DNA of 9,133 nucleotides from Atopobiaceae bacterium (GCA_017510875.1 JAFWLX010000326.1:1-9133), one strand, 5' to 3'. Shown: positions 1 through 9,100, counted from the first letter of the stretch. The notes: generated by a model from the letters alone, not told the origin. Numbers and translations are program-made.

Positions 1-29
1 GCCCTTACGGCGTGGCAGCTGCGGAACTC

Positions 30-66
30 GCTTTTTCCTTCGGGGCTCCGCCCCGAAGGAAAAAGC
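30..66. repeat. Perfect 17-bp inverted repeat (hairpin)
   Basis: The left arm GCTTTTTCCTTCGGGGC (30-46) and the right arm GCCCCGAAGGAAAAAGC (50-66) are exact reverse complements around a 3-nt spacer. This would form a very stable hairpin in RNA from either strand. It lies about 130 bp beyond the stop codon of the minus-strand VWA gene, so it could end or protect that transcript. It is not a textbook intrinsic terminator: on both strands the T-run lies at the 5' foot of the stem and the A-run at the 3' foot, with no U-tract after the stem. The structure is seen directly. A role as terminator, bidirectional transcription barrier or dispersed repeat is inference. Confidence 0.8.
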
Positions 67-198
67 TCAAACAGTCCTCGCTCCCGCCGCGCCGACGGGC
101 GGAGCAGCCTCAGAGGCGCCCCTACGCTCACCTCCCCGGCCTGCCCGCGAGATGCCGAGGGTGCCCGTCTGGGCCGTCCCGTGGGCTGTGGCTGGACC
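67..198. other. GC-rich intergenic tail, no gene seen
   Basis: This very GC-rich stretch lies between the hairpin and the end of the minus-strand operon. Reading frames through it are arginine- and proline-rich and resemble no family I recognise. Short complementary words are present, such as GACGGGC at 94-100 with GCCCGTC at 163-169, and a small GCCT/AGGC hairpin at 107-117. None is followed by a U-tract. It may be the 3' untranslated region of the operon. Confidence 0.5.
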
Positions 199-1800
199 CT
201 AGTACGCGCTCATGCTTTTGAACTCGCCGGGGTGAAGCACAAGTTGGATGGCCCATGGTGGAACCAGCTCGGGTCGGTGATCCTCGTCGTAAAAGACAAA
301 GGCGCACTTGTATGGGGGCATGCGCTCTGGATAGATGCCCCAGCCGTCGGTAAAGTAGACCAGTCCCTGCAGGTCGTCAAACTCGCCCTCCTGGCGCAGC
401 TGTTGCACGTACCTAAAGGCCGGTCTAAAGTCGGTTCCACCAAATCCGTGCAGCTTGATGTTGTGACGCCAGCGGTCAAGGTCGGCAACAGAGCTTATCT
501 TGACGTCGCTCTGCACGCGTGCGTCTGCCTGAATGATGTGGATGTTGGTCTTTGAGAAGAACCCGCCCTCGCTGGTAAGTACGTCAAAGGTGGCATCGAT
601 AAACTCCTGCACCACGCTTGCCTGAACCGAGCTAGAGGTGTCAATGACAACGGCAAAGTCGCGAATGCGTTTCTCGGTGCGGTACTCCAGCGGTTCTATG
701 AGCGGCATGTCATGGTAAAGCTCTAGCCCATAGGTGTAGAAGACATAGTCAAACTCGTCGTCCGAGAGGCGCATGTCCTCTCGCTCGACGGCAAACTGGC
801 GCAGGAAGGTGCGGTAATCCATGCGCTCGTGCGTATCAACGGAAAGCTCTCGCACAAGGTTGCCAAGGCTCGCCCCTTGGCTGCGCGAGAGCGTCTCTAA
901 GTCCACACGCATGCTCTTTGACACATGCGACCATGCCTGCTCTGCCTGCTTGCGTTGCGCGTCTGTAAGGGAGGCTGGCATCAAGGGCGCTGGCGAGTCG
1001 TCCTCGTGCGAGGCAGACCCGGGGCTGTTGCGATCCTCGTCCTTTGTCTGTTTGGCGGGTGCGTCCTCCTCGACGCTACCTTGCGCATCCGCCCCCTTGT
1101 CTTGCTGCCCAGCGTGTTCGCCTTGCTGGGAGTCCTGCTGGCCTTCTGTCTGCCCACTTTGCCCACCGCTTTTGCCCTTGGGCGCAAACCAGAGGCTATG
1201 GTCATCTACAAAAAAGAGCTTCTGCCACCGTGCTCGCTTGCTGGCATATGCCCCATCGCAAAGCGCGTGGTAAAGTCGCTCGGTGGTAAGCGGTGCCCGC
1301 AGGTCATGTGCTAGTTGGTCAAGCACCTTGTCAAGGGCGGTACCTCGCTCACCTTCGCGCGGTCCAGCTAGCTCGCGTACCAGGCTCTCAGCCACCATGT
1401 CGCTGGCAAGGCTCCACGCGTCCTCATCTGCCAGGTTGCCCACAAAGGGATGAAGCAGCAGGCAGTGCAGCAGAATATGCAGCAGGTCATGCACGGGAGG
1501 CGTACGAGTTTGCGAGAAGGTGGCAAGCACCTTGGCGGCACGCACGTACAACGTCTGCCCGTTGCAGGCATAGGTGCTGCCCTGCTCGCTGGGCTCCGTT
1601 GCAAGCAGGCCAATCGATGCGGAGAGAAAGGGACTGCCGGCCACAATGCGGCCGCGGGCAAGGTCTATCACTCGTACCGCCAGCTCCCAGGCGCGGGCAT
1701 CCGGTGTGCCCTTTGCGCCAGCATCCCTTTGGTCAAAGGCCGCTTCTCTTGCAACTTGGGATGGCTGCTTTTGTATGGTGTTTGATGAGGGAAGCTTCAC
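199..1800 (-). CDS. VWA-like protein with N-terminal metallopeptidase-like domain (DUF2201 type)
   Basis: This 533-aa cytoplasmic protein (no signal peptide or membrane segment) has three parts. Residues about 36-200 resemble the putative metallopeptidase domain found before VWA-like domains, centred on HDLLHILLHCLLLHP (104-118), with a following W129/A132/D134 pattern. The usual zincin HExxH is HDxxH here (H104, D105, H108), so peptidase activity is doubtful. Residues about 205-272 are a Q/G/E/D/S-rich, probably disordered linker. Residues about 380-533 are a VWA-like domain with MIDAS-type motifs: DTSSS (387-391), GGTD (454-457) and TDG (484-486). It therefore probably binds a divalent metal and a protein partner. 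The start is GTG at 1800, with AGGAGG eight bases upstream. It is the second gene of the operon, 12 bp after the ankyrin-like gene. Related VWA proteins commonly pair with MoxR-type AAA+ ATPases as chaperone-like complexes, but none is present here. The architecture is clear. The biological role is unknown. Confidence 0.85.
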   Translation of the reverse strand: MKLPSSNTIQKQPSQVAREAAFDQRDAGAKGTPDARAWELAVRVIDLARGRIVAGSPFLSASIGLLATEPSEQGSTYACNGQTLYVRAAKVLATFSQTRTPPVHDLLHILLHCLLLHPFVGNLADEDAWSLASDMVAESLVRELAGPREGERGTALDKVLDQLAHDLRAPLTTERLYHALCDGAYASKRARWQKLFFVDDHSLWFAPKGKSGGQSGQTEGQQDSQQGEHAGQQDKGADAQGSVEEDAPAKQTKDEDRNSPGSASHEDDSPAPLMPASLTDAQRKQAEQAWSHVSKSMRVDLETLSRSQGASLGNLVRELSVDTHERMDYRTFLRQFAVEREDMRLSDDEFDYVFYTYGLELYHDMPLIEPLEYRTEKRIRDFAVVIDTSSSVQASVVQEFIDATFDVLTSEGGFFSKTNIHIIQADARVQSDVKISSVADLDRWRHNIKLHGFGGTDFRPAFRYVQQLRQEGEFDDLQGLVYFTDGWGIYPERMPPYKCAFVFYDEDHRPELVPPWAIQLVLHPGEFKSMSAY

Positions 1801-1808
1801 GGCAGCGT

Positions 1809-1814
1809 CCTCCT
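1809..1814 (-). promoter_or_regulatory. Shine-Dalgarno of the VWA gene, overlapping the upstream stop codon
   Basis: On the minus strand AGGAGG lies eight bases before the GTG at 1800. The TAG stop of the upstream ankyrin-like gene (1815-1813) runs directly into it, giving TAGGAGGA. This fixes the GTG start, and it means ribosomes finishing the first gene stop on the ribosome-binding site of the second. That is a usual arrangement for translational coupling. Confidence 0.8.
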
Positions 1815-2925
1815 ACAGCAGCAGATCGTCTAGGCCAAAGGCATCGGAGGTGCCTGTCGTGTGATGAGGGCGGTGTGCCAGCAGCCACGCCGCTGTTTCG
1901 GCATGGCCCGCCGTAGAGGCCGCCTCGATGGCCGCGTCTACGTTTGACAAGGTAAAGGTACGGTCCCATGCTTCCAGCAGGGCGAGCTCTGCCATGCGAC
2001 CATGCTCGGCAAGCAGCTGAAGAAGGCATCCGTTGTGCTCCTCGTTGCCCGGCGTAAGGTGTGGGACCATTTGTGAGACCAGGTCAACGTCGCGCTTGAG
2101 CCATGTGAGGGTGTGCAACCGCTCGAGAAACACATCGGGAGCCTCGTCGCAGACAAAGGACACGATACGCGGATGGACCTTGGGCACAATGAGGCTTGCC
2201 AGAATACGGTGGACGTATTCGGTGCCTTGGCTGCGCATAAAGTGCATCTGAAGCATGCGATGCGCAAAGCTCAGGCAGGTATCTGCCGTCTCTTCGTCGT
2301 GGTTATCCTCATGGCGCAGGGCATGCCATGCCCGGACAAGCGCGGCACGCAGCAGGTCGTCAAACACCACCGGGTCAAAGCGGCCCTCTTGCGCAAGCTG
2401 TGCCACCAGGTTGCAGGTGGCGTCAAGATCGGTTGGCGCGCTGTAGGCTGGCTTGGCAAGGCTCTCGTTTGCGCGTCCCCTAAAGGGCTCAAAGACCTCG
2501 GAACAAACGGTTGGGTCCATGGGGTTTATAAAGAGCGTGGGGCTTCGGCGGGTAAGGCCAAAGCGCGTGAAGGTTCCCTCGTGGGGTAGGAGCGCTCGGT
2601 AGGTGGTGGGCTGGTGAGGCGTGCCAAGCAGGTCTACGCCCCTCTCAAGCAGCAGGCGTGCCACTGGCTCGTTTGCGCAGCGCAAGGCCATGGCCAGTGC
2701 CCATCCCTCGTAGACAAACTCGGGAAACGCCTGGTAGGCGGCTTCTACCACGGGTCTTGTTCCAAAGGTGCATGCGCGTTCGAGCAGGTCGACCGCATCG
2801 GTGGGGGATACCTCGGCATATACCGGCTCAAGTGCGAGCAACGCGTCTATGGCCTTGCGCTCATTACCAGATTGCAGGGCCTCGCGCGCCTCTGACACAA
2901 GCTGAGTTGTCTGGGTCAGTGCCAT
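1813..2925 (-). CDS. Ankyrin-like helical-repeat protein
   Basis: This 370-aa protein has no signal peptide or membrane helix and is almost entirely helical by composition. Parts read like ankyrin units. Residues about 73-100 end in ARLLLERGVDLL. Residues about 296-325 contain LLQLLAEHGRMAELALLEAW. Residues about 328-353 contain AAIEAASTAGHAETAAWLLA. Between them (about 120-290) lie less typical helices. The tail DAFGLDDLLL is short, acidic and hydrophobic and could be a docking motif (inference). Ankyrin repeats bind proteins, so the likely role is an adaptor or partner for the VWA protein encoded directly downstream. ATG at 2925 is the first gene's start. The upstream GAGGATAGG stretch is a weak Shine-Dalgarno at best. 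The gene starts 132 bp from the divergent adhesin gene. I do not recognise a named family beyond ankyrin-like repeats. Confidence 0.8.
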   Translation of the reverse strand: MALTQTTQLVSEAREALQSGNERKAIDALLALEPVYAEVSPTDAVDLLERACTFGTRPVVEAAYQAFPEFVYEGWALAMALRCANEPVARLLLERGVDLLGTPHQPTTYRALLPHEGTFTRFGLTRRSPTLFINPMDPTVCSEVFEPFRGRANESLAKPAYSAPTDLDATCNLVAQLAQEGRFDPVVFDDLLRAALVRAWHALRHEDNHDEETADTCLSFAHRMLQMHFMRSQGTEYVHRILASLIVPKVHPRIVSFVCDEAPDVFLERLHTLTWLKRDVDLVSQMVPHLTPGNEEHNGCLLQLLAEHGRMAELALLEAWDRTFTLSNVDAAIEAASTAGHAETAAWLLAHRPHHTTGTSDAFGLDDLLL

Positions 2926-2984
2926 CAGCTACCTATCCTCATCCGTTTTCTCCCACCTGCGTGAACGTACGACGGTCCACATGA

Positions 2985-3013
2985 ATCTTAACCTCAATCG
3001 ATGGCTGTGCTAA
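2985..3013 (-). promoter_or_regulatory. Candidate promoter for the ankyrin/VWA operon
   Basis: On the minus strand, TTAGCA (3013-3008, four of six matches to the -35 consensus) and TAAGAT (2990-2985, four of six matches to the -10 consensus) are separated by 17 bp. Transcription would start roughly 50 bp before the ATG at 2925. The match is moderate and found by eye only. In GC-rich DNA such pairs can occur by chance. Confidence 0.35.
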
Positions 3014-3016
3014 CCT
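2988..3016 (+). promoter_or_regulatory. Candidate promoter for the adhesin gene
   Basis: TTAACC (2988-2993) and TAACCT (3011-3016) are 17 bp apart, and a TG extension (TGC, 3008-3010) sits directly before the -10 element. Transcription would start near 3022-3024, about 35 bp before the ATG at 3058. That would place the alternative in-frame ATG at 3001 upstream of the transcript, which supports the 3058 start. TAACCT also occurs at 2989-2994, exactly 22 bp (two helical turns) before the second copy, so the pair could instead be an operator. The -10 match is weak. Confidence 0.35.
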
Positions 3017-3039
3017 TCTTCACGGATAGGCGTCAAACT

Positions 3040-3078
3040 TGCGAGGAAGGCTTGCCCATGGATGCTGCGAGGAAGGCT
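3040..3078 (+). repeat. 13-bp direct repeat spanning the RBS and early codons
   Basis: TGCGAGGAAGGCT occurs at 3040-3052 and again at 3066-3078, 26 bp apart. The first copy holds the Shine-Dalgarno of the adhesin gene. The second lies in codons 3-7, inside the positively charged start of the signal peptide. The repeat is exact and seen directly. Its origin is unknown; a small duplication is one possibility. Confidence 0.7.
3043..3050 (+). promoter_or_regulatory. Shine-Dalgarno of the adhesin gene
   Basis: GAGGAAGG ends seven bases before the ATG at 3058. This decides between that start and the in-frame ATG at 3001, which has no purine-rich sequence at the right distance. Starting at 3058 also puts a normal signal peptide at the very N-terminus. 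Confidence 0.8.
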
Positions 3079-3138
3079 CTTTCGGTACTGTTGTCGTTTG
3101 CGCTCGTGTTCTCGTCTGTGCCAACGCCCGCGTTGGCC
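3058..3138 (+). other. Sec signal peptide of the adhesin
   Basis: Residues 1-27 show a short charged start (R5, K6), a hydrophobic core (ALSVLLSFALVF, 7-18) and an ALA|E cleavage site after A27, preceded by helix-breaking prolines (P22, P24). No lipobox cysteine is present, so signal peptidase I cleavage is expected. The mature protein begins with an acidic low-complexity stretch. Confidence 0.85.
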
Positions 3139-6100
3139 GAGGCCCTAGGTGAGGAAGACCAGGACGCTGCGGCGGCTCAAGGTTGGGTAGATGAGACCGG
3201 CGAGACAGTTGACGAGGGCAACTCCGCAGAATACCAGAGTCCTGATGCCGTTGACGGAAGTCAAGACAGCGCGGACGTACAGGCTGCTGGTGAGGCGGCG
3301 TCCGCTGTCCTGGTTGCCCAGGATGCCGAGAGGCATGAGTACCAGGACGGCAACGTCAGGTACACCTACGCGATACTCGGCGACAACGAGGGCACGCCGC
3401 GCCTTACGATCCTTGAGGTGGCCGTGACGGACACGACGCTCGAGGAGTCCTCGTTTGACCTGGTCATTCCGTCAAGCATCACGGTCGATGACACACCAGT
3501 GCCTGTTGAGGTCCTGGGAACTGGCAGCTACGGCTTCTACAGCACGGGAGCTGGCGAAGGGGGCATCAACAAGGCCAACCGCGCTATCCGCAGCATCACG
3601 GTTCCCGCAAGCGTGCTTTCCGTGGGCGAGTACTTCTTTGGGTCGCGGGTCAATTCGCAGGGGTGCACCAACGTCAAGAGCATCGTCTTTGAGGAAGGAA
3701 GCCAGGTAACTGCCATACCGCGCAACTGCTTCACCTTCCTGACAAAGCTTGAGTCAATCACCCTGCCCGAGGGCGTCACCAGTATTGACGAAGAGGCATT
3801 TAAGTATTGCCGAAGCCTGGCCACCATCACCTATCCGGATGGTGCAGCAGATGGCGTGAACCTTCCTCCGGCGCTCCAGACCATTGGCGACAGGGCCTTC
3901 CAAGACTGCGTCAGCTTCACGTCCCTGACGCTTCCCGAGGGTCTTACCGCAATTGGAACCAGGGCTTTTGCCAACATCGACTGGACCGAATACGGGGCTG
4001 CGGACAACTCGGCACTGGCGAGCGTCACGCTGCCCAACAGCCTGAAGACGATTGGTGAGCAGGCATTCGTGAAATGCGACAAGCTGACCTCCGCAACCTT
4101 TGGCGCCAGCCAGACCGAGGCTCAGCTAGAGACCATTGGCAAGGAGGCCTTTGAGGGCACCTCGCTTGAGGCTGCCATCCTCCCTGATAGCGTGACCACC
4201 ATTGCCGAGGGTGCCTTTAACACAAAGTCAACCTTGGCGACGGTCAAGCTGGGGTCAAGCCAAGAGACCTCCCAGCTCCAGACCATAGGCGCCAACGCCT
4301 TCCGCAATGCAGTCATCACCCAGATTGCCCTGCCCAACTCGTTGACGTCGCTCAACTACGACTGCAGCGATACAAGAGGTCACACCTATTGGAAGACACC
4401 CTTTGCAAACTGCACCCAGCTGCAAAGCATTGCATGGCCTACAGCGCCTACCGATAACGGGTTCACCACAGTCGGTGGCTTCTGGGATTGCACAACCCTT
4501 GACAACGGTGTTGTCAGCTCGATCCCCTCGTGGGTGACGGTCATAGATAATTACGCGTTCTATCAGTGCGCTTTCACTACCGCCGAAATCCCCAGCTCTG
4601 TGACCACGGTCGGCGCCTACGCCTTTGCCAACAACAAGCTGACCAAGGTGTCCATACCGGCCTCGGTTACCAGCATTGGCGACTATGCCTTTAACGGCAA
4701 CCAAAACAGGCTTGGGGAGATTACCATCGAGGACGGTACCGATCCTTTGACCATTGGTGATTACGCGTTCCGCTCCATTACGGGAGAGCAGACCATAAAA
4801 CTGTCCAAGCGCGTTGCCTCTCTGGGTGCTAACGTGTTTGGCTCTAGCTCAAACTTTGCCAGCGTTTCCTTCTACGTCTACAACAAGGACATCAAGCTCA
4901 AGCGCTATGACGAGGCCTACGCCGAGGCAGACCTTGACGACCCCTGGAACTGGAGCGTAAACGGTACCGTCTATTACCCCCAGGATGCAGCAGAGGACAG
5001 TGACATCCTGCGCCTGAAGGCCGAGTATGCAGACGAGGGTCGAAACATGGCCTTCGTGCCCTTTAGTGCCTCCGAGATAAAGACCCATACCATCACCGGC
5101 ACGGTGCCCGAGGGCGCTAACGTCGTGCTCTATGTTGACGGCGAGGCAAAGAGTGCCGTATGGGATGGCAATACCCTCACCTACGAAGCACCCGAAAACA
5201 GCCTGGTGGGCGTTGTGGTAACCCTTGATGGCTATGCGGACATGGCATTCTCGCCTGAGGCGGACAAGAATATGGCCAAGCTCACCGCTGACTGGACCTT
5301 TACGCTTGATACCAAGGACATGACGCCGCTTTCTACAACGGGCATGCTGCAGGTTCGCGCACTGGGCGACTATAACGAAGATGCAAACGTGGCCGTCTTT
5401 GACGCTGCGGGCAAGCTGGTCTCTCAGGGTCGGGTGCTGCGTGCTCGCGTCCACTTTGTCGAGAGCATTCCTGCAGGCACCTACGATGTGGTGGCCTGGC
5501 AGGCTAACGACTACTTCTCGAGCATATCAAGCCTCGACGACTTTGCGGCGCTGGGCTTTGGGCAGGATGACTATGCCCGTACGCAGGTGACGCTTGCCGA
5601 GCGTGAGGTCAAGGAAGTCGAGCTGACCGTGCCTGCGCTCGACACGTTAAAGGTCACCGGCATCCTCACGTCGGGCGACCTCTCGGTTGCCAACGGCTGT
5701 ATCGTTATGGGCGTTACGTTCTACGCGCGAGTGAGGTTTGAGATGGCGGAGGGGCACACGGCCTCTGCCGTAAAGATGAACATTCCGGAGGGCATGGCTC
5801 CTGTCTCAGCATATAGCCCCACCAAGAGCTACGGTGTGACAGGCTGGAATGCCAACGACCGCGTTTTGACCATCGGCGACCTTGTCGAGGCCGACCAGGC
5901 CGGGACTACCATCTCGGTGGGTCTTGTGGTGAGCGAGGAGGGCGAGCATGCCGTCAGCGCAACGGTAACAAGCGGCAACGCAACCGTGCCGGTGGGCTCT
6001 GCGCAGGTGGAAACCCAGGCCCTGCAGCTTGTAGTGCCGCAGGGTACGCTGTCCTCGGCTACCTTCACGGCGCACGTGTATGCAAACCCGGGCACAGAGG

Positions 6101-9100
6101 TTGCCTTCAGCATTGGCGGCACCGACCTTGACGTAACCTGCACCACCAACAAGGCTGGCCACGGACAGGCCGAGCTCACCATTCCAGGTGCCGAGATGAG
6201 CGTTGATCCCTACTACCTGGTGACCGCTACCACTACGGGCGAAGATCCGATAAGCGTATCCGAGACGGTCGAGTTCAGCGTCGCTGCCCTGCCTCTTGTG
6301 CCTACGGTGCAGCAGTTCTACTTTGAGCATGTGGGCAACAGGGTGTATCTGGTCAAGGATGGTGTAGAGAACACGGGCGTCCACTATACGGCCGTCATCA
6401 CTCCCTCTGCTCATGGCATGGTGTACTCGCCCACGTGGCCCGTCACGCTTGTCATCGATAGCCTGCAGCCGCTGAAGGACACCATCGTTTTGCAGCTGGG
6501 CATGGCCGACCAGTCGGTTAAGGACAACGTCGAGATGACGCTTGCGGATACCGAGGAGCTACCTACTGGAGCCGTGCGCTACACCTACACCCTTGACCTG
6601 CCCGTGGGAGATGGCGACCCAAGTCATTCTCTCCAAGAGAGTGACATTCCCGTCCGCTTTGACATTGTCCCGCAGCTTGCGCAGGAGGAGCCGGTTGCCT
6701 ACGAGCTCTCACAGGCCGAGGTAGATGCCATCAAGCGTCGCTCCGTCGAAGCGGTTACCAACACGCAGACGGTTGCCCAGGATCCGGACGTCCAACAGTA
6801 TCTTGAGTACTGGACCGAAGACGTGGAGAACTATGAAGACCTTGGCGTATTCAACAGGTCCTTCTTCCACGAGACGTGGGATCCGGATGGCACAATTTGG
6901 GCTACCCTCACAGCCGAAGAAAAGGCTGCGGTGGAAGAAGCCGAGGACATGCTGGCCACGGCATACAACTACCTTGCCTGGTATCTGGGCGACAAGAAGC
7001 CTCTCTACGAGTATGGCTCGATGCAGGAGTACCTGGCTGACAACTATGGCTATGCCACAGGGGTAAACGCTGACTCCGCAGAGCTTGAGGCGCAGGGCTA
7101 CACCGTTGTCTATGACGAAGACACGGCAAGTGTTGAGGGTGGTGGCACGCCCAACGCCGACGGCGTAATTGTGGCCCCCGCGTGGGCAGCCATCCGCTTT
7201 GGCACGCAAGGCGAGGAGGACGAGAGCGGGGGTACGGCGACTCTTGAGTATGTGGACGCAAATGGCAACGCGATCTCGGTCACGCGTCCTGTCGATAGGT
7301 GGGCAAATGGCGGCCAGGTCGACTGGTGGGATGAAGAGCTGGAACCTCAGGCTGCCGGCATGCTTGCTGCACAAGGGTCTGCTTCCGACAAAGGCAATGG
7401 TGGCAAAGAGGAGAAGATCGACGATTTTGGCCATACCACCATCAGCAGCTTGATAAGTGGTACCGCCGACCTCCTGAACACCAAGACGTTTGTGGACATG
7501 ATTCCTCCGGCAGAGGGGAGGATTGGCAGCGCCCTTGGCCTTCTCGGGTCTATTTATAGTGCGTTTAGGTTGGCCGATAGCTCCAACAATCAGTACGGAA
7601 ACGGTGTGTCGCTTGACGAGCGCAAGGAAGAGCTTGAGCGGCTGGAGTGGATATACAAGTACTACGAAGAGCACAACCCCGACTCGGGATGCCAGCAGGC
7701 AATCAAAGACGAGATAGATGCCCTGAAGCCGGTCATCAATGATCTTAAGAACACGCAGATTGTCTCTTGGTTTGACGTTCCAGTCTCTACTGTGCTGACG
7801 GGAGTAAGTGGTTATGCTGCGGCAGTCGGTACTTTTGCTCCAGGAACGCAAATTCCTGCCGGACTTGTATTCTTGGCGTCATCTGGAACCAATGCGGTCT
7901 GGTCCTTTGCGACTGCCTTTGCCTACAAGCAGGCTGCGTGGGATCACGACTACCATCTTAAGAAGCTTGATATGTGGCGCAATCATCGCCTAAAGATGTG
8001 CCGCTACACCGCATTTGGCAAACTGCACTACAAGACCACGGCCAAGATCGACCCCTCGGGCTTTGCCTATGCGGGTGCCTACGATGCGCGCGTAGAAGGT
8101 GCCGTTGCGGCCATCTACCAGGTCATTGACGGCGCAAAGACGGTGTGGGAAGAGGCGGCGGAATACGACGAGACCAACCCTCAACAGACCAACGAAGCGG
8201 GCGTGTTTGCCTGGAATGTGCCTGAGGGCGACTGGCAGGTGGGCGTCACCAAAGAGGGCTACGAGGAGGCATGGTCGGACGTCATGCACGTGCTGCCCGA
8301 GTGGACAAATGTGGCCATCAACCTGCTGTTTAAGGCTGCTCCTAAGGTAACGGATCACACTACGGATGACGATTGCACGTATGTGGATGTGACCTTTGAC
8401 ATCTATATGAAGGTGAGCGAAGTTCCCAGTGTGACCATTGGTGGCGTGGCGGCCGAGGGTGCTACGTGGCAAGAGCCGACGCTTGGTCGAGATGAAAAGG
8501 ACGAAGAGGTCCAGCTCTCTCGCACGCTGCGTGTACCGGTTCCTGCCGGTCTGCCTGCGGGTGAGGCCGAGGTCAAGCTCTCTGGCGGCTATAGCTACGC
8601 GGGCAAGTCGCTGGGGGAGACGTCCTTTACGATCACGATACCCGTCACCCCAAACTGGGATCGCTACGCCGGGGACACCGCTCTCGACACTGGCAAGGCG
8701 GTCGTGGAGGCCGACAAGGGTGCCACCTTTGCTGAGGGTCGCGGCGGCACGGTGATTGTGGCCACAAATGACGGCTACTGGGATGCGCTTGCAGCGGCGG
8801 GCCTGGCTGGCACCCTCGACGCTCCGGTGCTCATCACCAACAAGAAGAACCTCTCTACTCAGACAGAGGAGGAGATACGGCGGCTTAGGCCCCAGCGCGT
8901 CTTGATCATGGGTGGTACGGCAGCCGTCTCTGATACGGTGCGTGGCCAGATAAATGACCTAGGACCCATTACGGAGCGCATTGCCGGTGACAACGCCGTA
9001 AAGACTGCGGTCGAGATCTACCGCGCGGGCGGGGGCTGGTCGGACACGGCTATCGTGGCCACCTCGTCCGGCTACTGGGATGCGCTGTCCGTCGCGCCCT

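Noticed and set aside
30..66. Hairpin as a standard Rho-independent terminator
   Set aside because: Neither strand has a U-tract after the stem; the T-run precedes the stem on both.
12..555. Plus-strand open frames at 12-221 and 181-555
   Set aside because: The first is arginine/proline-rich and created partly by the hairpin. The second lies opposite the conserved VWA domain. Neither has a good ribosome-binding site or a recognisable family.
1293..1916. 207-aa plus-strand open frame opposite the VWA gene
   Set aside because: Its low-complexity H/R/P/Q-rich translation and full overlap with two well-supported minus-strand genes mark it as a shadow.
3001..3057. Alternative in-frame start ATG at 3001 for the adhesin
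   Set aside because: It has no Shine-Dalgarno, it would bury the signal peptide behind 19 polar residues, and it lies upstream of the likely transcription start.
6709..7851. 380-aa open frame antisense to the adhesin
   Set aside because: It lies wholly opposite the coherent adhesin frame, has no recognisable domain and is explained by GC-rich codon bias leaving few stops on the opposite strand.
4255..8472. Several antisense open frames of 150-200 aa (4255-4704, 4849-5454, 5806-6414, 7990-8472)
   Set aside because: They share one antisense phase with the adhesin codons, lack domain signals and are typical mirror frames of a long high-GC gene.
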